Below are positions 32,818 to 44,174 of a DNA stretch of 64,000 nt, one piece after another. The translations under genes were made by a program, and so were the position numbers. The stretch covers positions 1-64,000 of the forward strand of contig JABTTQ020001474.1 in NCBI GenBank assembly GCA_016081115.2, written 5' to 3'. A model generated the notes under the pieces. The model searched no databases and was not told the DNA's origin. It worked only from the letters and a program-made list of their open reading frames with translations. Origin of the DNA: Rehmannia glutinosa. Taxonomy: Eukaryota > Streptophyta > Magnoliopsida > Lamiales > Orobanchaceae. Position 1 is the stretch's first letter; each line of letters begins with the position of its first letter.

Positions 32818-33420
32818 ACATGTTTTTGGATTTTATAGTGATCAAAGTTAAAGCTATGGGAAGATAATTTTGAGCACAAAATGGGTGTGTTTAGAGTAGG
32901 GGCAGATTTATTGATTTGTTTTTATGGTATATCTAGTAAAGTGTATGTTTTTTTACTTTTCTTTGGGTGTTTAAATAGGTATGTAATTGTGTGTACTTAA
33001 GTATGAAATTATGTATAGTTAGTTAGTATGATATAGTTAATTGTAATATATAGTCTATGAAGTTTGAAGTTGTTTTCCATGGTATATTCGCATGTTCGGA
33101 TGTTTTCGAACTACTTGGAGACTAAACGCTGCCCGCAAATGGCTAGTGTTGTCCGTAAATGCACCCCGTCTAGACTATGCATGCCTTGGAGAGATACCAC
33201 AGACAAAGTTGATTGTGGTATATATGCCACGAGGCATATGGAGAGCTACATGGGCGGTGGCACCAAAGGATGAGATTGTGGTTTGGAGAAGAATAATGTG
33301 TCTCAACTGTCTAACTTACACACGAAGTACTCAGTTGCAATAATCCTCCACCATAGCAATGAGTTAAAGGATAGATGTTTGGAAGAAGCCAGAAAGTTTT
33401 GGATGGGGAAGATAATATTG

Positions 33421-34548
33421 TAGTTTTGTTTTTAATAGACAATGTAGTATGCATATTTGTGCTCATCTTTTTTATATAGTTAGTTTACTATCTTTGGTGG
33501 TTTTTGTCTTTGGGAGCCATTTGTATATGACTTAGATGGTTTGTTGAATTGTGGATATGAATGGTTCAGACATGGGGTGTTTTCTTTTTAATCAATATAA
33601 CTTTGCATTTTTCACCTACATATGGTCGGAATGTTGTTATACAACGTTAATATTGTATTCGTAGTTACTACATTGCGTGTATTTACACACAAAATTATGT
33701 ACAGTTAAATAGGCCACATTTTTTGGTTATGTAGTTATGCAATTCTGTATATTTTGGCATAAGATTATGTGTAAACTGATACAATGTATATCAAATGTGT
33801 TTTATGTGCATTGTAATAATATTGTATAAGTAGTTATAGAAATTTGTATAATTTACGTATAAGAATATGTATTTTTAAACACCTGTGATATATTGCTAAA
33901 ACAAAACCTACAGAAAATATAGAATCAATTATTTACAAAAACATACAACTAACTGTCCATTAACCCAAAACTATATACACATTATTATATAACTAAACAC
34001 ACATTATTCTATAGCTAAATACACATGATTCCAAACAAATATACATGCTCGCACAAAATAACAAAAAACAGTGTGCTATTACTAAACAAACATTATTACA
34101 TAACTAAAAACACATAATTCTACATCTTGAAACACATAATTCCAAAACATACGTTTATTGATCCTGATGTTGTCATTGAAGAACGATGTATTGGTAAAAC
34201 ACAGATAATGTGTAAATAGGTTGCAGATATTGTATGTTTATGTGCAGAATTATATAAACAACTCATAAATTGCCAATCGTATACATTACACTAAAAAATT
34301 GAACAGTGTGACAAATACACATTGCGCTCAGGAGGTGCTGGTGTGGGTCGGGCATGTCCTGCTGTTATGTGTCGCAACCTCACCGCATGTCCCACATTTT
34401 CTTTTCAGTTTTGTGCTTGCTTTTATGGCTTTTTCTCTTTGGCTTTGGAGCCTGCTTTTCAGATGACTACCACTCTCTTTGTTCTTGGCTTGCTTTGGTG
34501 GTAACACGGAAATGTGTAACTATGAGGTTGAGCTGCAATAGGTTTCCA
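33421..34548. other. Spacer between the convergent ULP1 and FAR1 genes
   Basis: AT-rich and non-coding, with many acacattatt/aattatgtgt words. It includes the right inverted-repeat arm. Short ORFs at 34322-34593 do not look real. Confidence 0.5.
33978..34143 (-). repeat. Inverted repeat, right arm
   Basis: Reverse complement of 32343-32483 with small insertions. Shared words include aatagcacac, aataatgttt and aattatgtgttttt. Confidence 0.75.
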
Positions 34549-36816
34549 TTATCGATTGTTTTTCAAGTTTGTAGTTTCGTGTTGTTCCTCTAATAGCTTA
34601 ACTTTCTCGTTCGATATGATACGAGATAGACTTGACAATTTTTCAATATCCCCTTGCGCAAGACCGATGCAACTGTGAAAATCCGACCACAGGGTGTTTA
34701 GTGTTCTTGCAGCCTCTATCCCTCCTGGAAATTGGTACATGTGTCCATTCTTAGAATGTGAATTAAACGAGGTTGCTTTCATCCAACGTGCCGCCAAATA
34801 TGGAGCTCGAATTTCATCGCAATCCTTGAGTATTATAAATATATGTCGACATAGGAGTCGCATTTGTTCAAACAATTTGCAACTACATTTGGCTGATGCA
34901 TCCATCTTGCATTTTGTCACTTCAAACACCCCACTTTCTTCCTTTATTGTGTACGAGATCTCGTTTGTATTGTCGTTGATCTGTATAACTGAGCAGTGGT
35001 AACACGCTTCTTTAATTTCTTTGCTCACTTCATAAAATATGGCGTGCGTGTACACTAAAGAAGCATGTTTTTCAATTTTCAATGGTGTCTAGCAATCCGG
35101 AAGGGAGGTTTGGCTCTGGTTATTCAACTTATCACTAGAATGTCGTTGGGATTCCATTGCGCTCTCGAAATGCATTACAAATTCCACCAAGTTTGATTGA
35201 GGATTTGTAAAATTACCAAACAGCTATTTGTGCTTTCTGATCTTGACGTAGTTTCCAGAAGTCCACTCATGGGCACGTCTCTAAAATATGCGGGAATCCA
35301 GCTCTGTCATATATCATACATAACTGTGAACCATGGATGTGATGCTAGATTGAAGTCATCCATAATTTCGTGCCATTGTTTTTCAAATCCAGCTGTTGTA
35401 ATGTAGTTATCCTACACGACTGATTTAAGCCGATTGATGAGAATTTTATCTCTGAATAGGTTGGGACCGGCTTTGACACTGACCTTCTCCATTATGTGCC
35501 ACATACACAATCTATGTTTTGCTGTCTTGAAGACCGATTTTATGGCATTCTTCATGGCCGAGTCTCGGTCTGTTACTATATAATATGGTTCCTTAGCAAC
35601 AACATCTAAGAATCGTGTGAACAACCATGTATAAGACTCATCATCCTCTTTCAAAATAAGGCCAACTGCAAACGTTACACACCTACGATGGTTATCTACT
35701 CCGGTGAACGGAGCGAACACCATCTTATACCTGCGTATCAAATCAATTTTTAGTATACATATTTCAATAACTATGTAAATATTTTTAAGATTATAAGTGT
35801 ACACAATTACATTATTATATACACATATTTACTTAAATATATACACACACCAACATAATAAAATAACTTGACACCCAGATTTATATAACTAAATGGACAG
35901 GTATATAAGGATAAATGTACATTATTGTAATCACAAATATGCAAGATAAATTAGTGCAGTGAATTATATTACCGGTTGGTATTGTACGTAGCATCAAAGG
36001 ATATCACATCACCAAATGCGGCATAGTTCATTATAGCTGTTTGGTCTACCCAAAAGAGTCACGTTAGTTGTTCATCTTGATCAACATCGTAATCGAATAC
36101 CATTCCCGGATTTGCCTCTTTCTGCCTTAGGAATTTGTCTATCACCAATTGTGCATCTGCACCGCATATGTATGCTTTCAGGTCTCGTTTGAAATTTCTA
36201 AAATCAATTTTGAGCGCCCCAACTTGTGAATAACCGCCGGCCATTTCTCTATACAGCTCGTGTTGTTTTGCACTCCCAATGTTTGCCCTGGTGCAATTTA
36301 TGATAAATTGCTGGTGCCCGAAGTTTAGGTTCCTATTTACCTTCAAGAATTGCTTGTGTTTGTCAATTGTCATCGGATGAGTGTGTCTTTCCTCAAAGGT
36401 TTTTACCTTATATGAACCGGTGCTAGTGTATTCAAAAATACAGCGTGCGTTGCAACCAACTCGGTTCGAGGCTCTCTTTTGTGCCCCCTATTTTGGGAGC
36501 TGCCGTCATGCTCAGATGCCTCACCAGGTATGGGTTTTATAGAGTTCTTGTAGCCCTCTCTATTGCAAAGCACGTATTGCACGCGAATATCCTCGTTCTT
36601 GAATTTCTTTGTAGTGCTTCTTATAACGTCGAAGCCACTACACAAACCATAATCCTTATAAAATTGTATTACAGCCTCCAATGTACGGAAATGCATGTTG
36701 GCACAAGGAATGTTTTCTTGTTCAACCTCTGAGATCCAATATTTAGTTGATCTATGAGAGATTTCGAGCCTCTGACCAACATGAACTGTGTAATCTGGAT
36801 CTTGATCTAAACACAA
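34549..36816 (-). pseudogene. FAR1-type MULE transposase
   Basis: FAR1/FHY3 proteins are domesticated Mutator transposases; this one lies in a transposon context. N to C on the minus strand: FAR1 DNA-binding zinc domain (36809-36580: NMHFRTLEAVIQFYKDYG, FDVIRSTTKKF, VQYVLCNREG); linker (36373-36059); transposase core beginning FWVDQTAIMNYAAFGDVISFDATY (about 36057-35985, first Asp); an intron from about 35970 to 35734 (donor GTAATA, acceptor GCAG); MVFAPFTGVDNHRRCVTFAV and IVTDRDSAMKNAI (second Asp), LCMWHIMEKV (35733-35412); then stops; and a SWIM zinc finger CSCKLFEQMRLLCRHIFIIL (C-x-C...C-x-H) at about 34930-34865. Stop codons near 35411 and in 35090-35330 make it a pseudogene. A short first exon may lie far upstream (about 41252-41241). 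Confidence 0.85.
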
Positions 36817-37220
36817 TATTTACATATTAAAACAACAAATTTTGAATACTATTTACACAGATTTTGTGACGTCCACCCTTATTACTATTAGAAAATATAT
36901 AAATAGTACAATTCTGCCAAAAACTCTAATTAAAACGTGTAATTAATTTTTTTTCCTTTTACTTGTGTAAATTTAATAACAAATAATCAACGAAAACCTT
37001 GTATACTGCAACAAAGATTTTATCATTTAGAGGCAAAAGGCCAGTCAACCCTGTTTGTACGTAACCACGATAACTAGATATACAAACCCAAAACTCAGAC
37101 CAGTACACTATTTACATATATTTACAATATCGTTTCAAAAGTTATAAAAAGTATGAGTTCCTCCAGAAAACACAACAGAAGCAAACTCAAAATGAATCCA
37201 AAACAAGCCCAACAGGTCGT
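36817..37220. other. Non-coding, possible LTR start
   Basis: TGTGACGTCC at 36865 recalls the start of Tekay/chromovirus LTRs. The word TGAGCTAAAGCTCAGCAAGT at 38100-38119 also recalls such LTRs. I could not find the other boundary or a target-site duplication, so this is only a suggestion that 36.87-40 kb contains LTR sequence. Confidence 0.25.
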
Positions 37221-37999
37221 CAGTGACGAAGCTAGGAATCTCGGATAGGGGGGCCCAACTAATGTTAATGTAAAAAGAGTCAATCGGATTTTTGGTCACT
37301 TCTCCATAATAAAAATATTTTTAACCATGTTTTCTTAGCCATTTTTTTGTTCAAATTTCCACTTTGCCTTTTTTCCTTTCTAGGGATCGGCCCATGACCC
37401 GATACAGAAAAATATACTGCATCAATTTTCTGAAATATAACCAAATACCTCACCAGATAATACAAAAAGGTATGATTGTGTCAAAATGGCTAAAAAATAT
37501 GATTTCAAAAATATGACTATTTTCATTTTTACAAAACATAAGTAGACAATTTGTCCATTACCACATTTAAAAATTAAAAACAATATATCAAATTTAAAAT
37601 AAATAGAAATTTTGATTAAGTGATTGTATTAATTCAATCACATCTTGAGATTAAAAGATAAATAATAAAATACAATTATATCAATATATCAAAAGGGACA
37701 AATAGAGACACAACAAAATAATGCAAAAAATCAAGTTAAAGTTTGTGGCGGAGATTAAAAAATGTACAAATTCTTTAAAAAATGAGTAAAATGACCAAGA
37801 CTCATATTTTCAATATTCACAAATGAGAGCAGGAAAGAAGAATGCAAAATAATTGAAGAATTTTTTTTCTAATTTTCTATTTTTTTATTTATTTAAGATT
37901 AAAAAGTGAAAGGACCAAAATACCCTTACTTTTTGTCAAAATTTGAGGGGGGCCCAGTGCCCCCCTTGGCCCCATAGTGGCTTCGTCAGTGCAGGTCGT
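37213..37999. mobile_element. hAT-type MITE with 8-bp target-site duplication
   Basis: The element 37221-37991 (771 bp) begins CAGTGACGAAGC and ends GCTTCGTCAGTG, a 12-bp terminal inverted repeat with one mismatch. It is flanked by identical octamers CAGGTCGT (37213-37220 and 37992-37999). G/C-rich subterminal words (GGGGGGCCCA) occur at both ends. CAGTG termini and an 8-bp duplication place it in the hAT superfamily. No transposase ORF. Confidence 0.92.
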
Positions 38000-39310
38000 C
38001 ATCCATATCCATGATCCTCAAAACTTGATGAAGCTCCAAAGATTGCCGATAAGCTAACAGGCTCAGATATTGTCATGCTCACCTGCAATGCATGAACTAC
38101 ATGAGCTAAAGCTCAGCAAGTAAAAATCATGCATGTCCAAAGAATAATGATGCTTTTCCAACATGTAATGCTAACATGTAAAATCCATGAATCAAAGATT
38201 TTCTCAAATCATTTTCTTTTATTTGGGCCCCTGACCTAACTACTATGCACCGGAAAAGAGCTCTGCACACAACAATAATCAAATGGCCAATAATATCAAT
38301 ATGAATCTACGTGTGGACCATCTTCCCACGGCCCAGCCAAAGGTCCCCTACTTGCGTCCCTTGTGTCCGCCAAGAAGTATCCCACCCCGCAGGGTCATAC
38401 ATAGGAGTACTCACAAATGGACCATCCTCCTGTGACCCACCGAGAGCCCATCTCCCATCTAGCTCTGTGTTCACCAGGAAGTATCCCACTTGCTATACCT
38501 AAATATATATCATAAGCACGCCCAGCGTGCCTCGGTGCACTAGCAGTGGTCAGCAAATATCTATTTTCTTCCAGAAAATATTTTCGTGCATGCGAACATC
38601 CTCTTGTAATATGAATGCACATGCAAAATGTTGTGAATGACATGTTCAATGGCTCACCAAGCACCATATTGCAAGATCATACAAGCCAATTGTGCAATAT
38701 ATAATATCCACGTGTATTCAACAAGATACCACAGTCACTTATAATACAATCAATTCAAACAATAATATGTTCATGCATTACAGTTGCAGATGAATTTTTA
38801 CTTACCTTTCACCCTTGATTCTATTACAAGTTAGATAATGATTTTGCTTCCTTAGTCTTAGGTGAAAAAGAACCTGAAAAATATAGTGTATTAATCTTCA
38901 TTATCATATATCAACAAATTTACTATATCAGTTCTTATAAAGAATCTAAAATCTAAAATTTAATTAGGCAATTCACCAGACTTGGTTACTTGTCACTTAT
39001 GCTTAATAAACTTCTCTTAATTCATATAAAATCGAACATAGCCTAATTTTCACTAGAGATTTGAAATTGGAACATATATTTGTTTAGGACCAACCTTCCA
39101 TATTTTATAAATAAATACTTAACCTGTAACGAAATTCTTATATCATCATTAACGCTTCACTGATTTCAGATAAGATATAATACACTTTCTTTCTCAGACT
39201 TTGAATACTTGGAAGCAAGATTAATCATTACACTAGTCCTACACCTGATTTACAAAACTAGACAAATGGTAAAGATGGTTTGAAGGATACTTATCATCTT
39301 GATTTCCTTT

Positions 39311-39348
<38 letters not shown>

Positions 39349-39980
39349 CATCCATCAGTTATCTTACCTACATATCGGTTTGGATTTATAATTTTATCTA
39401 TTTAATGTATTTATATTTCATTTGTTTCATTCCCAAAATCTTTATATATAGTGAAGAGTTAAAATAATCAATTCAATAATTGAAAATCTAAAACTGATTC
39501 ACTACATACAAGAATTTTAGTTTTTTTTTAATTCATTAATAACCAATAATAGGATATTTACGTAACTATGTTTGCAATAGTCATGATTTAAACCCCTAAC
39601 CAACCTAACCGTAGCTAATCTACTAATTGTGTCACCAAGACCTTTGAATTTGAAACTCATAAGATTTAGATAGAACATTTTTAGCATAAAATAAAGTTTA
39701 CCTCATTAGTGGGTTTCCAAGAAGAAGGTCCTCCAAGAGTTGGAATCACATGAAATTTTCTCAGTAAACTTTGGAGTATGGTTTGTGTCTAAAATGATAG
39801 AAAATGTACATATTCTTTAGCTGGATTAAGGCGGTGGAAATGAGCATATCCACAGGTGTTGCAATTGTAATTTTATATCTGAGTTGTAAAGTGAGGATAT
39901 GTGGTATGATTACACGTAAGTAATGTTTGTGTATTTTATTATAGATATATTAGATAAGGAAGTATTAATTCTTTAATGCA

Positions 39981-40026
<46 letters not shown>

Positions 40027-40640
40027 CAATTTAAGTTAATCTCTATCAAATTATATTGTACGCATGATTAGTACACGGTTTTGTTTATATTTATCTATAA
40101 TACCTTCGACATTTAATTCATAACTATAATATATTCTTTTATTATTATTATTATTACTGCTACTATTGTTATGACATATTATATCTCAATAAAATATTCA
40201 CATTGTTGCCACTGTTTATCCCTAAATTTAACACGTGTAATCTTGTAACTCTTTGAATAGCTATCATAACATCTAATTGTCCGACAACTAAATATACCCC
40301 CCCTTTTTTAACTACTTAAATTAGTAATCCAACGACTAATCCCTCTAAGTGAGTTCCAAAATTATAAAACGAACAATGTCATATAAATAATCGATTTTTG
40401 CAAAAAACACATAACCAACATGAAATGTATGAACTATATTGGCCAAGTGAGTCGTGAGAGGCTCGGGTATTCTGATTTTCAATGTATCGTGTAAATTCAT
40501 ATTTGAGAACATGAACGCATCTTAAATAGAACTCACCAATATTTGTCGTATAAGTACACATATTTAATGCCCTTTGTGTACATAATTAATACTCTAAACA
40601 TATATTACATGCATTGTAATTAGGCAAAAACGTATTTAGG
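38000..40640. other. Non-coding DNA with a tandem duplication and AT microsatellites
   Basis: An imperfect duplication of about 110 bp (38298-38390 and 38403-38495) shares tggaccatc-tcc and caagaagtatcccac / ccaggaagtatcccac. (AT)n tracts occur at 39313-39344 and 39989-40024. No gene. It may partly be LTR sequence. Confidence 0.5.
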
Positions 40641-41055
40641 GAATACATTATATGTGATACTTTTTTGTGTATACTAAATACACAAATTGGAGACACTATA
40701 CACACATTTCATTAATACTAACTAAACACAGATATGTACAGAAGCTATATGTGATACATATATTTCATACTAAATACACAAATTCGAGACACTATACGCA
40801 CATTTCATTAATACTAACTAAACACACATATGTACATAAGCTATTTTTGATATATTATAAGTGATACACATTTTCCACAATAAATACACAGATTCGAGAC
40901 ACTATACACACATTTCATTAATACTAACTAAACACACATATGTACAGAAGCTATATGTTATACATTATATGTTATACATATTTTTCATAATAAATACACA
41001 AATTCGAGACACTATACACATATTTCATTAATACTAACTACACACACTCTCTAAG
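40640..41055. repeat. Minisatellite, about four units of 96-110 bp
   Basis: The anchor gagacactatacacacattt occurs at 40690, 40786, 40896 and 41006 with small changes, giving periods of 96, 110 and 110. Each unit ends in a variable tatgtgatacatt-type stretch. It lies inside the presumed first intron of the FAR1-type transposase. Confidence 0.85.
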
Positions 41056-41109
41056 CATATAATATACACATGTTACATAATTACAAAGCTATATGTACAT
41101 AATTTTTAT

Positions 41110-41750
41110 AGTAAACATACACATTTTTTTTTATAATTACACATCCATTCCGCGATACTGATTCGTGAGTTTTTTGATTGTTCCACATTACATGCACTCC
41201 AACCACACATTTTTGCTAATGAATTGGTGTGAAATTTTACCTTGATGATCATTTTGGTTTATGGGGGGTATCTGTGTTTGTGACATTGCAATATCGATCC
41301 CGTTGATGTGGGCTGCGATTTTTTGGTATTTTTGATGATGGTTTGATTTGTGTTTTGATGTTTGGTTTTCAATATTGGTGTTTTTCTTGGTTGTAATTTC
41401 GATTTTTCTCTGTGTTTGCAGGTTCGATTTTTGCGTGGAATTTCTCTGTGTTTTTTACGCTGCTTTGATCGTGGGAGAAGACGATGATGAAGGGTGGTTT
41501 TTGGACGCTGGTTTCATGTTGGTAAAAGCATGGAGAAGAAGATGGTGATTATGGTAAGATTTTATTCCTTGATTTTAGGAAAACAGTTATTTGGCTGATT
41601 TTAACATTTCAATTGTACCCCTATTTGGTCCCCACTATTTTTTAATTACAATAAAATCCCATTAAATCCTAGTCTTTTATTTTATTTGGTTGGAGGGTAT
41701 GGATTGAGTCTCATGTTCCTACCTATAGCTATGGTCTCATAGGATCTCCT

Positions 41751-41753
<3 letters not shown>
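41110..41753 (-). other. Presumed MULE terminal region
   Basis: Read on the minus strand, this starts GGAGGAGATCCTATGAGACC at the edge, then runs through A/C-rich leader-like sequence to a short start-like exon ATGATCATCAAG|gtaaaa (41252-41241). It fits a MULE end carrying the transposase promoter. No matching terminal repeat was found at the left end. Confidence 0.35.

Positions 41754-41796
<43 letters not shown>
41754..41796. repeat. (TA)n microsatellite at the gene/transposon border
   Basis: About 21 TA units. It lies exactly where the third exon of the B3 gene stops and MULE-like sequence begins. Confidence 0.85.
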
Positions 41797-41799
<3 letters not shown>

Positions 41800-42822
41800 T
41801 AAATATTTACGAAGCGAGGTTTTTTTTTATGTGACTTTGAGAGAATCAATCGAAAAGTCAGATTCTCAACAACATCCACCTTAATGTCATCACCGTCAGA
41901 ATCATCGATGTCTGTTGCACACGTAATAATTAAATCAATCAATTAATCAATTAATTTATAATTAAACAAAAATATCATATATATATGATTCAAACTATAT
42001 TATATTACCCGAACTGATATAAAATACATGTATAATTGAGTACACATCGATTCTTTCACATGAATCATCATTAGAAAATATTGACACATCAAAAACATGG
42101 TGGGCACGATAAGAGAAAATCAACACTTCACCATCTGAAATTTCGTTATCATGGACAAATTTGCTCCATCCACCCATAAAATAGAATGCGCCATAGGGGC
42201 TTACCATTTTAACTGTCCAAGTGTATCCGTTCACATTATGCATGTCACAATTTAATGGTGTAAGACCATTAAATTGACTGTCGAATTTGCATGGAAGACG
42301 CTGACACAATTTTTTTTTATGTAATTACAATTTGTAATGAATTTCTAATTGAACAATATAAGAAGCCATTACAATAAGTAGATAGAAGTAATTGCCAAAT
42401 CAAAACTATAAAACTAATAACCAAAAAAAATATTGTCGAATCAAAATAAAACAATAATTGCCGAATCAAATCTATAAAACTAATAACAAAAGAAATGTTG
42501 GCGGGGATAGAAGTTTATATATATGAACAGAAAATGTATGTTGACACAAAAAATATTGACACAAAACATATTGACAGAAAGTATGTTATTATGAGGAATA
42601 ATAAAAAAATAAACAAATCATACAAAAAACAACTTTAAAAAAAATACAACAAAACTATCAAGAATAATCAAAAAAGAAACTCACCAAATAGTGTCCATAC
42701 AAATCTACAATATAGTTTATATAAAAACTCTTTTTTATTGCAGAATTCAAGTTCAATACTGTCAATATTGGCGGGACACTTGACAAAAACGGAAATAGAA
42801 AGGAATGTGAAGATGAAGCCAT
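41797..42822 (-). pseudogene. B3-domain (REM-like) gene fragment, three exons
   Basis: B3 proteins are plant nuclear DNA-binding factors. Exon 1 is 42822-42685 (46 codons from ATG, MASSSHSFLFPFLSS..., donor GTGAGT). Exon 2 is 42300-42009 (acceptor GTCAG, donor GTAATA) and holds most of a B3 domain: RLPCKFDSQF, WTVKMV, GGWSKFVHDNEISDGEVLIF, FDVSIF. Exon 3 starts at 41911 (acceptor CAACAG), with an acidic linker DIDDSDGDD and then NLTFRLILSKSHKKKPRF, the start of a second B3 repeat, before it dissolves into (TA)n at 41797. Splice phases agree at both junctions. The missing remainder was not found in the window. Whether exons 1-2 are still expressed is unknown. Confidence 0.75.
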
Positions 42823-43649
42823 ATTTGGTTGTTATGCTACGAATTTAGGAGCAACAATAACAAAGTATTTCCTAATGCAATTTAAGTAATATAAATATAA
42901 GAAGATTTAACATAAATAATAAGTTGCCAAAAAAATCTCTGAACACAAAATCAATTATTAATTCAATGATGAAAGACACATATTAAAATCATAATTCGCC
43001 TATTTTAACTATTATTAAATAATTTAGGAAAGTTTGAATAGTCATCATTATTTAAAACTTGATTAATTAATATTATATTATACAAAATTGCATCGACACC
43101 ATTGAAATAAATAAACAATATATTTGATGAAGATATGATGTATAGAATCAACACATCATTGTAATATATATTTAAGAAAGAATTGACATATACTAATATC
43201 AATTATGGTGAAATACTATTTAGAATTTTTAAAATCTATATATTATATATAAATATAATTTATATTATAGACTCACTTTTGGTATAAGTAGTAATATAAG
43301 TAAATAAAATTTTCCTAATTTTTACACATATAAAATAGGAATACCATTTATGATATTTTCCTAATCTATATACATATAAAGTAGGAATACCTTATACAAT
43401 ATTTTCTTTTAATATTTTCCTAACTTACATAATTACAATGATTTTCTTATAATATTTTCCTAATATAAGAATTTATAATAACTACCATTTATAATGTTTA
43501 CAATTGTTTCCTAATATAACAAGCAAAAAGAGCGGGAAAATAAAAGTTCCGAGCTTCTGCTATTATATATATATATATAGATTAACCTTTTGGGCAAATG
43601 AACGACTTACTTTGAGTGTTTACACTCTTTTCAACTAGATAAAAAAACG
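42823..43649. other. AT-rich DNA upstream of the B3 fragment
   Basis: No ORF. A TATA-like word lies near 42890 on the minus strand. Repeated aatattttccta words occur at 43310-43510. A short (AT)n is at 43563-43579. Confidence 0.45.
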
Positions 43650-43840
43650 AAAGAGACCAAGAAACTTATAGCAAAAGGGATCTAAAAATCATGATCTTTT
43701 AAATCCTCGATCCGAGAGACCGATCATCGACAAAGGTTAGTGCTCCAAAATTAGTGTACATTCACTAAATTTATCTAAGACATCAAGTTCCTCTACATAT
43801 GAACTATAAAGCATATATCTCAAGTTAATGTCGTATCAGT
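43650..43840 (-). repeat. Second copy of the IDA-like gene 3' flank
   Basis: Matches 1630-1819 along its whole length with substitutions and small indels. It is in the same orientation and stops about 20 bases short of where the stop codon would be. The neighbouring bases 43841-44070 do not encode an IDA-like peptide in any frame I checked. Confidence 0.65.
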
Positions 43841-44174
43841 AAACAAGAAAATAGCTTGTGTTGCTGACATATCCATCCGCCCTTTGTAATTTGCTTACGA
43901 ATCTATCTTTGAATGATTATTTTCTCATGATATCCTTCTTGTTAGTGTTGGCAAATGGCTTGGGCAAGACTCCCCGAGTCAATCCAGAATATCAGGTCAG
44001 ATCGGACCAAAATTTTATTCGGCCACTAATTTTTCGCCCAAAGCACGAACCCCATATTTATATGTGAATTGTGTCCGGCCAATCGGGCCAAGTTTGGCTT
44101 TTGGCCGTTGGGGCCAACCAAAGTAGACCTGATTCATTTCAGACCTGTATAGATGCAGTCCAACCTGGTATTCA

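Larger units (their letters stand above)
30482..33420 (+). pseudogene. ULP1-like cysteine protease (C48), MULE-associated
   Basis: ULP proteases cut SUMO-type modifiers from proteins; MULE-carried copies have unknown roles. At least eight exons with GT..AG borders can be followed: 30482-30793, 30884-30943, 31093-31158, 31241-31479, 31557-31737, 31842-31964, 32046-32183, then from 32251. The catalytic triad is present: His in SEHIFLVTFD, Asp in NCHIIDNS, Cys in DKVDCGIYATRHMESYMG (last exon, about 33207-33260). Upstream, ETMRPEGYINVSILDIWAWM is the usual ULP substrate-domain lead-in. Damage: inserted repeat sequence between 32300 and 33060, and a frameshift/stop near 33272 before the conserved end YSVAIILHHSNELKDRCLEE. 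The first exon is uncertain. Confidence 0.75.
30374..41753. mobile_element. Decayed MULE with ULP1-like and FAR1-like genes
   Basis: A plus-strand ULP1-like cysteine protease and a minus-strand FAR1-type transposase converge, as in plant MULEs that have acquired ULP genes (Kaonashi-type elements). The right edge is taken as the point where unique-looking sequence meets a TA microsatellite inside a B3 gene (41754). The left edge abuts the truncated Copia element. I could not find matching terminal inverted repeats, so the boundaries are provisional. Younger insertions (hAT MITE and others) lie within it. Confidence 0.5.

Noticed and set aside
32484..32825. A MITE with TGTGGGG / CCCCACA ends
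   Set aside because: Only about seven terminal bases pair and no target-site duplication is evident.
34322..34593. Two overlapping 60- and 79-codon ORFs
   Set aside because: They overlap the 3' end of the minus-strand transposase and have no recognisable features.
36865..40060. A complete Tekay-type solo LTR
   Set aside because: The start-like word TGTGACGTCC and TGAGCTAAAGCTCA are suggestive, but no matching end or 5-bp duplication was found.
40667..40864. 65-codon ORF with internal amino-acid repeats
   Set aside because: It is the minisatellite read in frame; the repeats are at DNA level and no start or promoter context exists.
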